DNA of 47,942 bases, from NCBI GenBank assembly GCA_036501535.1, contig DASYAE010000255.1:1-47942 (forward strand). The letters are read 5' to 3'. Every line of letters begins with the position of its first letter. The first letter of the stretch is position 1. Of this stretch, positions 27,247 to 37,300 are shown one piece after another. Origin of the DNA: DASYAE01 sp036501535. GTDB lineage: Bacteria > Actinomycetota > Actinomycetes > Streptomycetales > Catenulisporaceae. The notes below the pieces were generated by a model. That model did not search any database. It was not told the origin of the DNA and saw only the letters and a list, made by a program, of their open reading frames with translations. The translations under genes were made by a program, and so were the position numbers.

Positions 27247-30200
27247 TCAGACTCTGTCGCCGATCAGCTCCATGACGATCTCGGCGAGCATCGCGACGTG
27301 CTCCTTCATGACCGAGAAGTGGTCTCCGGTCATCCGCCGCACCTCCACGGCGGACGCCAGCTCCCGCCACCGGTCGAGGTATTGGGCGAAGCTCTGCCCG
27401 GCGTCCACGACCTCGTGCTCGCCCTGCGCGAGTTCGTCGCTGGCGATCAGGTGCAGCGGGCCGGCGAGGGGGCGGTGCCGGTAGGACAGCATCATCTCCA
27501 TGACCTCCTCCCACATCCGCGCGGCCGGGAGCCACATCTCCCCGGCGCCGTGTTCGGGCAGGGTGATGCCGTCGTTGCCGACGACGTCGTCGACCAGGTG
27601 CTCGAGCAGCGCGAGGGTCTCGCCGCGCAGCTGCGAGGTGTCCCGGTCCGGCGGCGCGGCGGCCAGCCCCTCCAGGTTGACGACGCACTGCTTGATCAGC
27701 GCGAACTCGCTCCAGAGGTGCTCCTTCCCGGCCGCATCCAGCGCCGGGTCCAGCAGGATGAAGGTGACGTCCTCGCCGTCCGCGGCCAGCCGGTGCACGA
27801 TCTCGCTGGCCACGCCGCTCCCGCCGCACCAGCTGAAGATCCGGTAGGGGCCGCGCGGGACGGCCTCGCGCAGCTCGGCGACGTACCGGGCCGCCATGTC
27901 CTCGGTGCTCGGCACCGAGCCGGCCGGCCGCTGCAGGCCGGGCCATTCGAACGCGACGACCGGCAGGTCCGGGTCGAGGTGCGCGACGAGCCGCTGGTAC
28001 CAGTGCGCGCTGCCGCCGCCGGGATGGACGCAGACCAGCGGGACCCGGTCCCCGGCGCGGTTGAGCCACAGCAGCGCCTTGGTCGGCAGGTCCCCGCTGT
28101 CGATCGACTCGGCGAGCGCCTCGACCGTGCGGTGCTCGAGGAAGGACCGGACCGTGGTCTCGATGCCGTGCCGCTCCCGCAGCAGCGCGATGATCCGCAG
28201 GATCATCAGGGAGTGACCGCCGAGGTCGAAGAAGTCGTCGCCGCGGCCGACCCGGGGCAGGCCGAACACCTCGGCCCAGACGTCCGCCACGGCCCTTTCC
28301 GCCGGCGTGCGCGGCGCGCTGAACCGCCGGGTGCGCGCGGCCCCGGTCGGCAGCGGCAGCGCGGCCCGGTCGAGCTTCGCGTTGCTGTTCATCGGCAGCT
28401 CGTCCAGCCGCACCCAGGCGGTCGGCACGAGGAAGTCGGGCACCTGCCGGCGCATCAGGTCGCCGAGCCGGGCGAGGTCGGCCGGACCGTCCTGGTCCAG
28501 CACGACGTATCCGACGAGCTGCTTCACGCCGTCAGGACCCTGGTATGCCGCGGCCGCGGCGGTGCGCACCGGGGGCAGCTCGCAGATCGCCGCCTCCACC
28601 TCGCCGAGCTCGACCCGGTGACCGCGGATCTTCACCTGGTGGTCTTGCCGGCCGATGTAGTGGAGGGTGCCGTCGGGGTCCTGGCGCACGATGTCCCCGG
28701 TGCGGTAGAGCCGCGCTCCGGGCCGGGTCCCGGCCGGGTCCGGCACGAAGCGCTCGGCGGTCAGGTCGGGCCGGCCCTGATAGCCGCGCACCACGCCGGG
28801 GCCGCCGAGCAGCAGCTCGCCCGGCACGCCGAAGGGGACCGGATCGAGGTCGTCGTCGACGACCCGGACGTAGGTGTGGGAGATCGGCGTGCCGATCGGG
28901 ATGGAGGTCGTCGTCTCGAGCAGCGAGACGCGCGGGTGCGCGCTGGCGAAGGTGGTGCCCTCCGTCGGGCCGTACCCGTTGCCCACGGGGACCCCGTGCT
29001 CGATCGCCCTGCGCACGTGCGGCGGGGACAGCGCCTCGCCGCCGACCAGCAGCTGCCGGACGCCGGCCAGCGACTCGGGCCGCACGTCCACCATGGTGTT
29101 GAACAGGCCCGAGGTGAGCCAGAGCACGGTCACCCCGTGCCGGCGCAGGACCTCCTCGAGCTCGGCGGCCGTCGGCGTGCCCGGCGGGCAGACGGCGAGC
29201 TTCGCCCCGTTGCACAGCGCGCCCCAGAGCTCGAACGTCGAGACGTCGAAGGCGAGCGTGCTGAGCAGGAGGAGGACCTGGTCCTCGTCCAGGGCGGTGA
29301 AGTTCGGGTGGTTCACCAGCCGCACGACCCCGCGGTGCGGCACCAGCACGCCCTTCGGACGCCCGGTCGATCCCGAGGTGTAGGTGATGTACGCGAGATT
29401 GTCCGGCGCGAGCGGCACCGCGGGCGCGCTGGTCGGCTGACCGGTGAACGAGGACCAGCCCGGGTCCAGCCGGAACGTCGTGAGCCCTTCGCGCGCCTCG
29501 AAGCGGTGGGCGTGCTCCGGCTGGGTGAGCACGACCCGGGCGCGGGCGTCGTCCAGGATGTACTCGATACGGGTGTCAGGGTACTTCGGTTCGAGCGGCA
29601 GGTAGCACCCGCCGGCCTTCATGACGCCGAGCAGCGCGACCACGACGTCGATCCCGCGATCCATGCAAACCGCGACCGGCGTGTCCGGGCCGACACCGCG
29701 CTCGCGCAGCGCCCACGCCAACTGGTTGGCCCGGGCGTCGAGCTCGCGGTAGGTGATGCTCGCATCGACGCACTCCACGGCGACGGCATCCGGCCGCGCC
29801 GCGGCCTGCGCCGCGAACAGGTCGGTCAGGCACGCGTCGGGCAGCGGCTGCCAGGCCGGCGGCGGCACGGTGAGCTTGTCGGCCGGGGTCGACCGAAGAT
29901 CGACCGGGTTCGCGCCGCCGTTGGCGATCATCGCGCCGAGCACGTGAAGGTAGGTCGCCGCGAGGGCTTCCAGCCGCTCCCGGGTGGCCCAGCCGGCCCG
30001 GCACTCCAGACGCAGCTCGCCGGGGAAGGTCACCACGTTCAGGGTGAACTCGTTCGGGCTGTCGTCGACGACCGCGCCGAACACCTCCTTCTGCCCGTCC
30101 AGCACGTGGAAGTCCAGGTAGGAGAAGATGACGCCGATCAGCGGCGCTCCCCGCCCCCACTCCCGCTGCATCGCGGGCAGCGGATAGCGGCGGTACGGCC

Positions 30201-33200
30201 ACTGCGCCAGCTCCTCGGCGAACACCGACTTCAGCAGGTCGCGCCAGCTCGCGGCGCGCAGGTCCACCGCGAACGGCAGCGTATTGAGATGCATGCCGAT
30301 CACCTCGTCGCCGCGCAACAGCTCGACCCGGCCGTTGCACACGAGGCCGCCGAAGAACCGGCGCTGGCCGGTGATCGCGCCCAGCATCGCCAGGTGCGCG
30401 GTGTGCAGCACGCTCTTGAGCGAGGTCCGAGTGCGCGCGGCGAGGTCGCGCAGCTCGGGTTCGAGGTGCCGCCAGGAGACCCGCAGCTCCTCGACCGCGC
30501 CGTGGCCGGCCGGGGCGGTGGCCGCCGGCAGCGCGAGCCGGTCGAAGCCGCAGACGCGCTCCTTCCAGAACTCCCGGTCCTCGGCGGACGCGAGGGACCG
30601 CTTCTCCGCGGCGACGAAGTCGGCGTAGCGCACCTGGGACACAGCCCCGAGCACGTCGGTGTTCCCGTCACGGACCGCCGCGTAGGTGGAGCGCAGCTCG
30701 CCGATCAGCGAGTGGTGGCTCCAACCGTCCAGGATGGCGTGGCACTCGGTGTGGGTCAGCACCCACTCCCGCTCGCCGATGCGGTGCACGTGCCACCGCA
30801 GCTGAGGAGCATGCCCGATGTCCAGCGGCGTGGACTGCATGGTACGCCGGTAGGCGGCGATCGCCGCCTGCTGGTCGGCCTCGGGCAGCCCGCGCAGGTC
30901 GTCGTAGCCGATCTCGGCGCTCGCGGTCTCGTGGACGAGCTGCATGGGCTCGCTGTAGGCGGCCATCTCGAACGTGGTGCGCAGGATCTCGTGCCGGTCG
31001 ACCACCAGCCGCCCCGCCTCGCGCAGCGCGTCCAGCGAGAACGGGCCGTCGTCGGCGATGTCGAAGCTGGTCACGTTCTGGTATGCCGGGTGCTCGGTGC
31101 CGGCCAGCATCTCGTAGACCATGCCGGCCTGCACCTGGCCCATCGGGTAGGCGTCCACCAGCCCGGCCGGGAGGCGGTCCCGGTCGGCCGGGCCGACCTG
31201 CTCGAACCGGCCGACGAGGGTGTCCTGCGCCTCGCCGGCCGCGCGGTCGGCCAGCGCCGCCAGCCCGGCCGCGGTCGGGTGGGTGAATATGTCCTGGACG
31301 GACAGGTTCAGCCGCTCGGCACGCAGCGCGCCGATCGCGCGGATGGCCCGGATCGAGTCGCCGCCCAGATCGAAGAACCGGTCGTTCACGCCGACCCGGG
31401 CCACGCCCAGGGCGGAGGCGAACGCGTCGGCGACCGTCTGCTCGATCTGCGTGCGCGGCGCGGCGTACTGGCCGTTCATTTCCGGGCGCGTACGCTCGGG
31501 GGCCGGCAGCGCGTTGCGGTCGATCTTGCCGCTGGTGGTCAGCGGCAGCGCGTCGAGGACCACCCAGTGGCTCGGGATCATCGACTCGGGCAGCCGGTCG
31601 CACAGGAACGAGGCGAGGTCGGCCGCGGCGACCTCGGTACCGGTCCCGGCGACGAGGTAGCCGACAAGCTGCCCTTCGTGCACCGAGACGGCGGCCGCGG
31701 ACACGCTCGGCTGCTCGCCCAGCACCGCCTCGATCTCGCCGAGCTCGATCCGGTTGCCGCGGATCTTCACCTGGTGGTCGAGCCGGCCGAGGTAGTCGAT
31801 GCTGCCGTCCGGCAGGTAGCGCGCGAGGTCGCCGGTGCGGTACAGCCGTTGTCCGCCCGACCGGCTGAACGGGTCGGGCACGAACCGCTCTGAGGTCAGC
31901 GCGGGCCTGTTGAGGTAGCCGCGGGCGAGTTGCACGCCGCCGAGCAGCAGCTCTCCCGGCACGCCGATCGGGACCGGTCGCAGGGCGGAGTCGACGATGT
32001 AGGTCCGCGTGTTGGCGATCGGCCGGCCGATCGTGACCGGCGCGCCCGGCGCGCAGAGCGCGGCGGTGACGTCCACGGCGGCCTCGGTGGGCCCGTAGAG
32101 GTTGTGCAGCTCGCAGCCGATCCGCTCGTGCGCCCTGGCGACGAGGTCGGCGGGCAGCGCCTCGCCGCTGCAGATCATCCTGCGCACCGACGGCAGCGGC
32201 TCGAGCGGCTCGGCCAGGAAGGCGCGCAGCATGGACGGCACGAAGTGCAGAGTGGTGACCTGCTCGGCCGCGATCAGCCCGGCGAGGTATTGCGGGTCGC
32301 GGTGGCCGCCGGGCCGGGCGACCACCAGCGCGGCGCCGGTGAGCAGCGGCCAGAAGAACTCCCACACCGAGACGTCGAAGCTGAACGGGGTCTTCTGCAG
32401 CACCCGGTCGGTGCCGTCCAGTCCGTAAGCGTCCTGCATCCAGCACAGCCGGTTGACTATCGAGCGGTGGGAGACCACCACGCCCTTGGGCCGACCGGTG
32501 GAGCCGGATGTGTAGATCACGTAGGCCGGGTGGTCCAGACGCGTTGCGACGGCGGGGTTTTCCGCCGACTCGCCGTCCGTGAGCGACGGTTCGATGTCGG
32601 TGAGCACGATTGTGGCGCCGGCGTCGTCGCACATGTACGTCAGGCGGTCGGCCGGGTAGTCCGGATCGAGCGGCAGGTACGCACCGCCGGACTTCAGGAT
32701 CGCCAGCAGCGCCACCACGAGCTCGATACTGCGCTGCCGGCGCACGCCCACGATCGACTCGGGCCCGACACCGGCGCCGATCAGGTGGTGCGCCAGCCGG
32801 TTGGCCCGCGCGTTCAGCTCGGCGTAGGTCACACTCTCGCCCTCGAACGAGACGGCGGGGGCGTCCGGGGTGCGCTCCACCTGACGCTCGAACAGCGCCG
32901 GCAGCGTCCCGGTCGGATAGGCCACGGCGGTGTCGTTCCACTCCTCCACCACGCGGCGCCGCTCGGCGGCGGGGAGCACGGACAGCCGGCTGACCGGAGC
33001 GTCCGGCGTGCGGGCGATGCTGGTGACCAGCTCCACGAACTGGGCGGCGAACCGCTCGACGGTGTCGCGGTCGAAGAGCGCGGTGGCGTAGGTCACCGCA
33101 CCGCCGAGCGAGCCGTCGGGCCGCTCCGCGACCCCCAGCGTCAGGTCGAACTTGGCGTCGCTCGCGCCGATCGGCAGCGACTCGGTGCGCAGTCCGCCGA

Positions 33201-34395
33201 GCAGTTGTCGGCCACCTGCGGCGCTCCCCCACAGGAACATGCTGGAGAAGAGCGGCGTCGCGGAGGGATCGCGCTCGGGAGCCAACTCCTCCACCAGCCG
33301 TTCGAACGGGAGTTCCTGGTGCGCATAGGCCTCCAGCGCCGTGTGCCTAACGCGCCGCAGAACCTCGGCGAAGGACGGATCGCCGGACAGGTCGACCCGC
33401 AGCACCAGCGTGTTGAGGAACAGCCCGATCAGGTCCTGCACCTCCGCCCGGTCCCGGCCGGCGACCGGGGTGCCGACCGTCACGTCGGTCTGCCTGCTGT
33501 AGCGGGAGAGCAGGATCATGAACGCGGAGAGCAGCGTCATGAACGGCGTCGCGCCGCCCTGGCGGGTGATCCCGGCCAGCTTGCCGGCGACGGACGCAGG
33601 CACCGTGAACGGGACGTGGTCGCCGGAGCTGTCGCGCACCGGCGGGCGCGGCCGGTCGGTCGGCAGCTCGAGCTTGGCCGCGCCGCTCAGCTTGTCGCGC
33701 CAATAGCCGAGCTGACGGTCCAGGGCCGCGCCGGACATGGCCTTGCGCTGCCACTCGGCGAAGTCCGCGTACTGCACGGGCAGGGGGGCGAGCCTGACCG
33801 CCTCGCCCGCCAGCGCGGCGGTGTACCGCTGGTCGAGCTCGTGCCACAGCACCTGCTCGGACCACTCGTCGAAGGCGATGTGATGCAGCGTCACCAGCAG
33901 CGCGTGCTCCTCGTCCGCCAGCCGGGCGAGCGTGGCGGTCATGATCCGCCCGGCCGCCAGGTCGACGGGCCGCCGGTCGTGCGACGTCCAGCCGGCGAGC
34001 CGCCCGTTCTGGGCCGCCCGGCCGAGGCCGCGCAGGTCCACCTCGGTGACCGGGACCCGGCCCGGCTCGTCGATCGCCTGGACGGGCTCGCCGTCGATCA
34101 CCGGGTACCGGGTGCGCAGCACCTCGTGCCGGGCCACGATCCCGTCCAGCGCCGTGCGCAGCGCGCGGGTGTCGAGCGGTCCGAACAGTCGCAGCGCGGT
34201 GGTCGCGAGGTATTCGGTGCCGCCCGCGCGAAGCTGTTCGAGTATCCACATGCGGCGCTGGGCGAAGGACAGCTCGAGCGGGGTATCGCGCGGCGCCCGG
34301 TCGATCCTGTTGTCGGGCGCTGTGGTCGCGTCGCCGCGCAGCCGCCGTTGCAGCAGCTCCGCGCGAAGGGCGGCGCGGTCGAGGATTTCAGTCAT
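27247..34395 (-). CDS. NRPS-2: C-A(Ser)-T-C-A(Val-like)-T-TE
   Basis: A 2382-residue, two-module NRPS ending in a thioesterase. C (about 40-470) has HHIAFDE at 171-177, with Glu for the usual Gly. A (about 490-985) has pocket residues D-V-W-H-I-S-L-V-D, a Ser code of the EntF kind. T has GGDSI. The second C has CHAILDG, keeping the catalytic His but replacing the first His by Cys. The second A (about 1555-2040) reads D-V-F-W-L-G-G-T-F, Val-like. T has Ser2062. TE (about 2105-2382) has SWCGGSG: Cys2190 (codon 27828-27826, TGC) replaces the nucleophilic Ser, with Asp2216 and His2359 completing a triad. It is the terminal enzyme of the line. ATG overlaps the NRPS-1 stop, so the two are made together. 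Confidence 0.96.
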   Translation of the reverse strand: MTEILDRAALRAELLQRRLRGDATTAPDNRIDRAPRDTPLELSFAQRRMWILEQLRAGGTEYLATTALRLFGPLDTRALRTALDGIVARHEVLRTRYPVIDGEPVQAIDEPGRVPVTEVDLRGLGRAAQNGRLAGWTSHDRRPVDLAAGRIMTATLARLADEEHALLVTLHHIAFDEWSEQVLWHELDQRYTAALAGEAVRLAPLPVQYADFAEWQRKAMSGAALDRQLGYWRDKLSGAAKLELPTDRPRPPVRDSSGDHVPFTVPASVAGKLAGITRQGGATPFMTLLSAFMILLSRYSRQTDVTVGTPVAGRDRAEVQDLIGLFLNTLVLRVDLSGDPSFAEVLRRVRHTALEAYAHQELPFERLVEELAPERDPSATPLFSSMFLWGSAAGGRQLLGGLRTESLPIGASDAKFDLTLGVAERPDGSLGGAVTYATALFDRDTVERFAAQFVELVTSIARTPDAPVSRLSVLPAAERRRVVEEWNDTAVAYPTGTLPALFERQVERTPDAPAVSFEGESVTYAELNARANRLAHHLIGAGVGPESIVGVRRQRSIELVVALLAILKSGGAYLPLDPDYPADRLTYMCDDAGATIVLTDIEPSLTDGESAENPAVATRLDHPAYVIYTSGSTGRPKGVVVSHRSIVNRLCWMQDAYGLDGTDRVLQKTPFSFDVSVWEFFWPLLTGAALVVARPGGHRDPQYLAGLIAAEQVTTLHFVPSMLRAFLAEPLEPLPSVRRMICSGEALPADLVARAHERIGCELHNLYGPTEAAVDVTAALCAPGAPVTIGRPIANTRTYIVDSALRPVPIGVPGELLLGGVQLARGYLNRPALTSERFVPDPFSRSGGQRLYRTGDLARYLPDGSIDYLGRLDHQVKIRGNRIELGEIEAVLGEQPSVSAAAVSVHEGQLVGYLVAGTGTEVAAADLASFLCDRLPESMIPSHWVVLDALPLTTSGKIDRNALPAPERTRPEMNGQYAAPRTQIEQTVADAFASALGVARVGVNDRFFDLGGDSIRAIRAIGALRAERLNLSVQDIFTHPTAAGLAALADRAAGEAQDTLVGRFEQVGPADRDRLPAGLVDAYPMGQVQAGMVYEMLAGTEHPAYQNVTSFDIADDGPFSLDALREAGRLVVDRHEILRTTFEMAAYSEPMQLVHETASAEIGYDDLRGLPEADQQAAIAAYRRTMQSTPLDIGHAPQLRWHVHRIGEREWVLTHTECHAILDGWSHHSLIGELRSTYAAVRDGNTDVLGAVSQVRYADFVAAEKRSLASAEDREFWKERVCGFDRLALPAATAPAGHGAVEELRVSWRHLEPELRDLAARTRTSLKSVLHTAHLAMLGAITGQRRFFGGLVCNGRVELLRGDEVIGMHLNTLPFAVDLRAASWRDLLKSVFAEELAQWPYRRYPLPAMQREWGRGAPLIGVIFSYLDFHVLDGQKEVFGAVVDDSPNEFTLNVVTFPGELRLECRAGWATRERLEALAATYLHVLGAMIANGGANPVDLRSTPADKLTVPPPAWQPLPDACLTDLFAAQAAARPDAVAVECVDASITYRELDARANQLAWALRERGVGPDTPVAVCMDRGIDVVVALLGVMKAGGCYLPLEPKYPDTRIEYILDDARARVVLTQPEHAHRFEAREGLTTFRLDPGWSSFTGQPTSAPAVPLAPDNLAYITYTSGSTGRPKGVLVPHRGVVRLVNHPNFTALDEDQVLLLLSTLAFDVSTFELWGALCNGAKLAVCPPGTPTAAELEEVLRRHGVTVLWLTSGLFNTMVDVRPESLAGVRQLLVGGEALSPPHVRRAIEHGVPVGNGYGPTEGTTFASAHPRVSLLETTTSIPIGTPISHTYVRVVDDDLDPVPFGVPGELLLGGPGVVRGYQGRPDLTAERFVPDPAGTRPGARLYRTGDIVRQDPDGTLHYIGRQDHQVKIRGHRVELGEVEAAICELPPVRTAAAAAYQGPDGVKQLVGYVVLDQDGPADLARLGDLMRRQVPDFLVPTAWVRLDELPMNSNAKLDRAALPLPTGAARTRRFSAPRTPAERAVADVWAEVFGLPRVGRGDDFFDLGGHSLMILRIIALLRERHGIETTVRSFLEHRTVEALAESIDSGDLPTKALLWLNRAGDRVPLVCVHPGGGSAHWYQRLVAHLDPDLPVVAFEWPGLQRPAGSVPSTEDMAARYVAELREAVPRGPYRIFSWCGGSGVASEIVHRLAADGEDVTFILLDPALDAAGKEHLWSEFALIKQCVVNLEGLAAAPPDRDTSQLRGETLALLEHLVDDVVGNDGITLPEHGAGEMWLPAARMWEEVMEMMLSYRHRPLAGPLHLIASDELAQGEHEVVDAGQSFAQYLDRWRELASAVEVRRMTGDHFSVMKEHVAMLAEIVMELIGDRV

Positions 34396-37300
34396 CGCAC
34401 ACCTTCTCTGGAGAGCAGCTCGCGCATCTGGTCGTCGGTCATCTCGTCGATCTGCGCCGCGATGAAGCCGGTCGTCACCTCGGCCAGGTCGGCCACGGTC
34501 GTCGCCTCGAACAGGCAGCGCAGCGGAAGCTCGACCGCGAAGGTCTGCCGCAGCCGGGCCAGGACACGGGTGGCCAGCAGCGAGTGCCCGCCGAGCCCGA
34601 AGAAGTCGTCGTGCACGCCGACCCGGTCGACCCCGAGGATCGCGGCCCAGATCTCGGCGATGATCTGCTCGGTCGGATCGCGCGGCGCCACATATTCGCG
34701 CGAGCCGTCCAGCTGAGACGGCGTCAGCTCGGGCAGCGCCGCGCGGTCGACCTTCTTGTTCGAGTTCAGCGGCAGCGCCGGGACGGTCGCCCAGGCCGAC
34801 GGGATCATGTATTCGGGCAGCAGCTCACGCAGGTGGGCGCGCAGCTCCGCGATGTCGGGCTCCTCGTCGCTGCGCCATTCGAGGTACGCGACGAGCCGTT
34901 TGTCCCCCGGCGCGACCTCTTTGGCCACGACGGCGGCCGCGGACACGGCGGGGTGCTTGGCCAGCGCGGCATCGATCTCCGGCAGCTCGATCCGGAACCC
35001 GCGGATCTTCACCTGGTGGTCGAGGCGGCCGAGGAACTCGACCGTGCCGTCCGGCCGGTACCGGACGAGGTCGCCGGTGCGGTAGAGCCGCGCTCCCGGC
35101 TCGGCCCCGTACGGGTCGGGCACGAACTTCTCGGCGGTGAGCCCGGGCCGCTCGTAGTACCCGCGGGCCAGGCGCACGCCGCCGATGCACAGCTCGCCGG
35201 GCACCCCGACCGGGACGGGGCCGAGGCGGGCGTCCAGGACGTGCACCCGGGTGCCCGCGACCGGGCGGCCGATGTGCAGCGTGGCCGTCCCGCGCTCTCC
35301 GGCGAGGTCGCCCTGCACCGGGTTCAGCATGCAGGTGATGGTCGCCTCGGTCGGCCCGTAGTTGCATAGGAACCGGCCGGGCAGCCCGGTCGCCGCCCAC
35401 CGCTGGGCGTCCGCGACGGTGACCACGTCGGCGCCGACGTTCATGAGCTTCATGCCGGCCAGCTTGTGCACGTCGGACTCGAGCATCTCCCGGTAGTACG
35501 CCGGGGTGATCTCCATGACCGAGACCCCGTGTTCGGCGAGCTTGTCCGGCAGCTCGCCCGGCGTCCAGAACACCGGGTCGCTCACCACGAGCGTGCCGCC
35601 GGCGGTCAGGGTGACCGCGATCTGGTCCATCGCGAGGTCGAACGTGAGCGCCGAGAGCAGGATCACCCGCTCGCCCGGGCCGATGCCGTAGTAGTCGGCG
35701 ATCACCCGGCAGTGGTGCGCGTACGACCGGTGGGCGACCATCACGCCCTTCGGGCGGCCGGACGAACCGGAGGTGTAGATGATGTAGGCGAGATTGGCGG
35801 GTCGGACGACGGTCTCGGGGTTGGTCGCGGGGGCGTCGCCGAGCCCCTCCCCGTCGTCGACGACCAGCACCCTGCGGTCCTCGTGGCGCAGCCGGTCGGC
35901 GAACTTCCGCGTCGTGACGACCACCTGCGCCCTGGCGTCGGCGAGCATGAAGCCGAGCCGCTCCGCCGGGTGCTCTGGGTCGAAGGGCACGTATACGCCG
36001 CCCGCTTTGAGCACCGCCAGCAGCACGACGACCGGTTCGACGCCGCGCTCCAGGCACGAGCCGACGATCGTCTCCGGGCCGACGCCCATCGAGCGAAGGC
36101 GGTGCGCGAGGCGGTTCGCCCGCACGTTGAGCTCGGCGAAGCCGACCTGCTGCTCCTTGAACACCACGGCGGTCGCGTCCGGGATGCGGGCCGCCTGCCG
36201 CTCGAACAGCTCCGGCACGGTGAGGTGGCGCTCGTCCGGCGGGTCGAGCAGGTCAAGCCGGTCGGCCGCCGGGCTCGGCCAGTCGTGCAGGATCGTGCGG
36301 TGCTCGGCGGCCGAGAGCAGGTCGAGGTCTCCCAGCGCGGCGTCCGGGCGCTGCACGATGCTCTCCAGCAGCCGGACGTAGTGGCCGGCCAGGCGCTCGA
36401 TCGTCGGCCGGTCGAACAGCGCGGTCGCGTACTCGAACAAGCAGCGCAGCCGCCCGTCCGCGCGTTCCTTCACCGACAGCGTGAGGTCGAACTTCGCCAC
36501 CTGCGCTCCGGTGTGCACCCCGGCCAGGTCGCACCCGGCGAGCGTGTCCGGCAGCATCCCGGCCATGTACTGCAGGTCGAACATGACCTGGAACAGCGGG
36601 TTGCGGGACAGGTCGCGGCCCGGCTGCAGCGCGTCGACGAGGTGCTCGAACGGCACGTCCTGGTTGGCGAACGCCTCGAGCGTGATCTTCCGCACCCGGT
36701 CGAGCAGCGCGACGAAGGACGGGTTCCCGCCGAGATCGGTGCGCATGACCAGGTTGTTGACGAAGAACCCGAGCAGGTCCTCGGTCTCCTGCCTGGTCCG
36801 CCCGGCCACCGAGGTGCCGACCGCGATGTCGGTGCGCCCGGTGTAGCGGCACAGCAGCACCTTGAACGCGGCGAGCATGACCATGAACGGCGTCGCGCCG
36901 GTCCGGGCGCCGAGCTCGCGCAGCGCCTCCCGGACGGCGGCCGGCACCTCGACGACCACGGTGTCGCCGCGCAGGTCGCGCGCCGTCGGGCGGGGCCGGT
37001 CCGTGGTCAGCTCCACCGGCGAGAGCCCGGCGAGCCGGCCGCGCCAGTAGTCGAGCTGGCCGGCGAGCGCCCCGTCGGCCTGCTGGTCCCGCTGCCACCC
37101 GGCGAAGTCGGCGTACTGGATCTGCAGCGGCCGCGCGGACGGCGCGGCGCCGGCCGCGCTCGCCGTGTAAGCCTCGTCCAGCTCGCGCAGGAAGACGCCC
37201 GTGGACCAGCCGTCGAAGGCTATGTGGTGCAAGGTGATCGCGACCACGTGCTGCCCGGCTGCCGTGCGCACGATCGTGACCCGCAGCGGGTGCTCAAGGG

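Noticed and set aside
31200..31400. Epimerisation domain after the GGDSI carrier in NRPS-2
   Set aside because: The following sequence is a condensation domain leading straight into an adenylation domain. No separate epimerase motifs are seen.
26725..31893. Very long plus-strand frame across the NRPS-2 and MFS genes
   Set aside because: It is antisense to well-supported NRPS domains; such frames are common in GC-rich DNA because of third-position GC bias.
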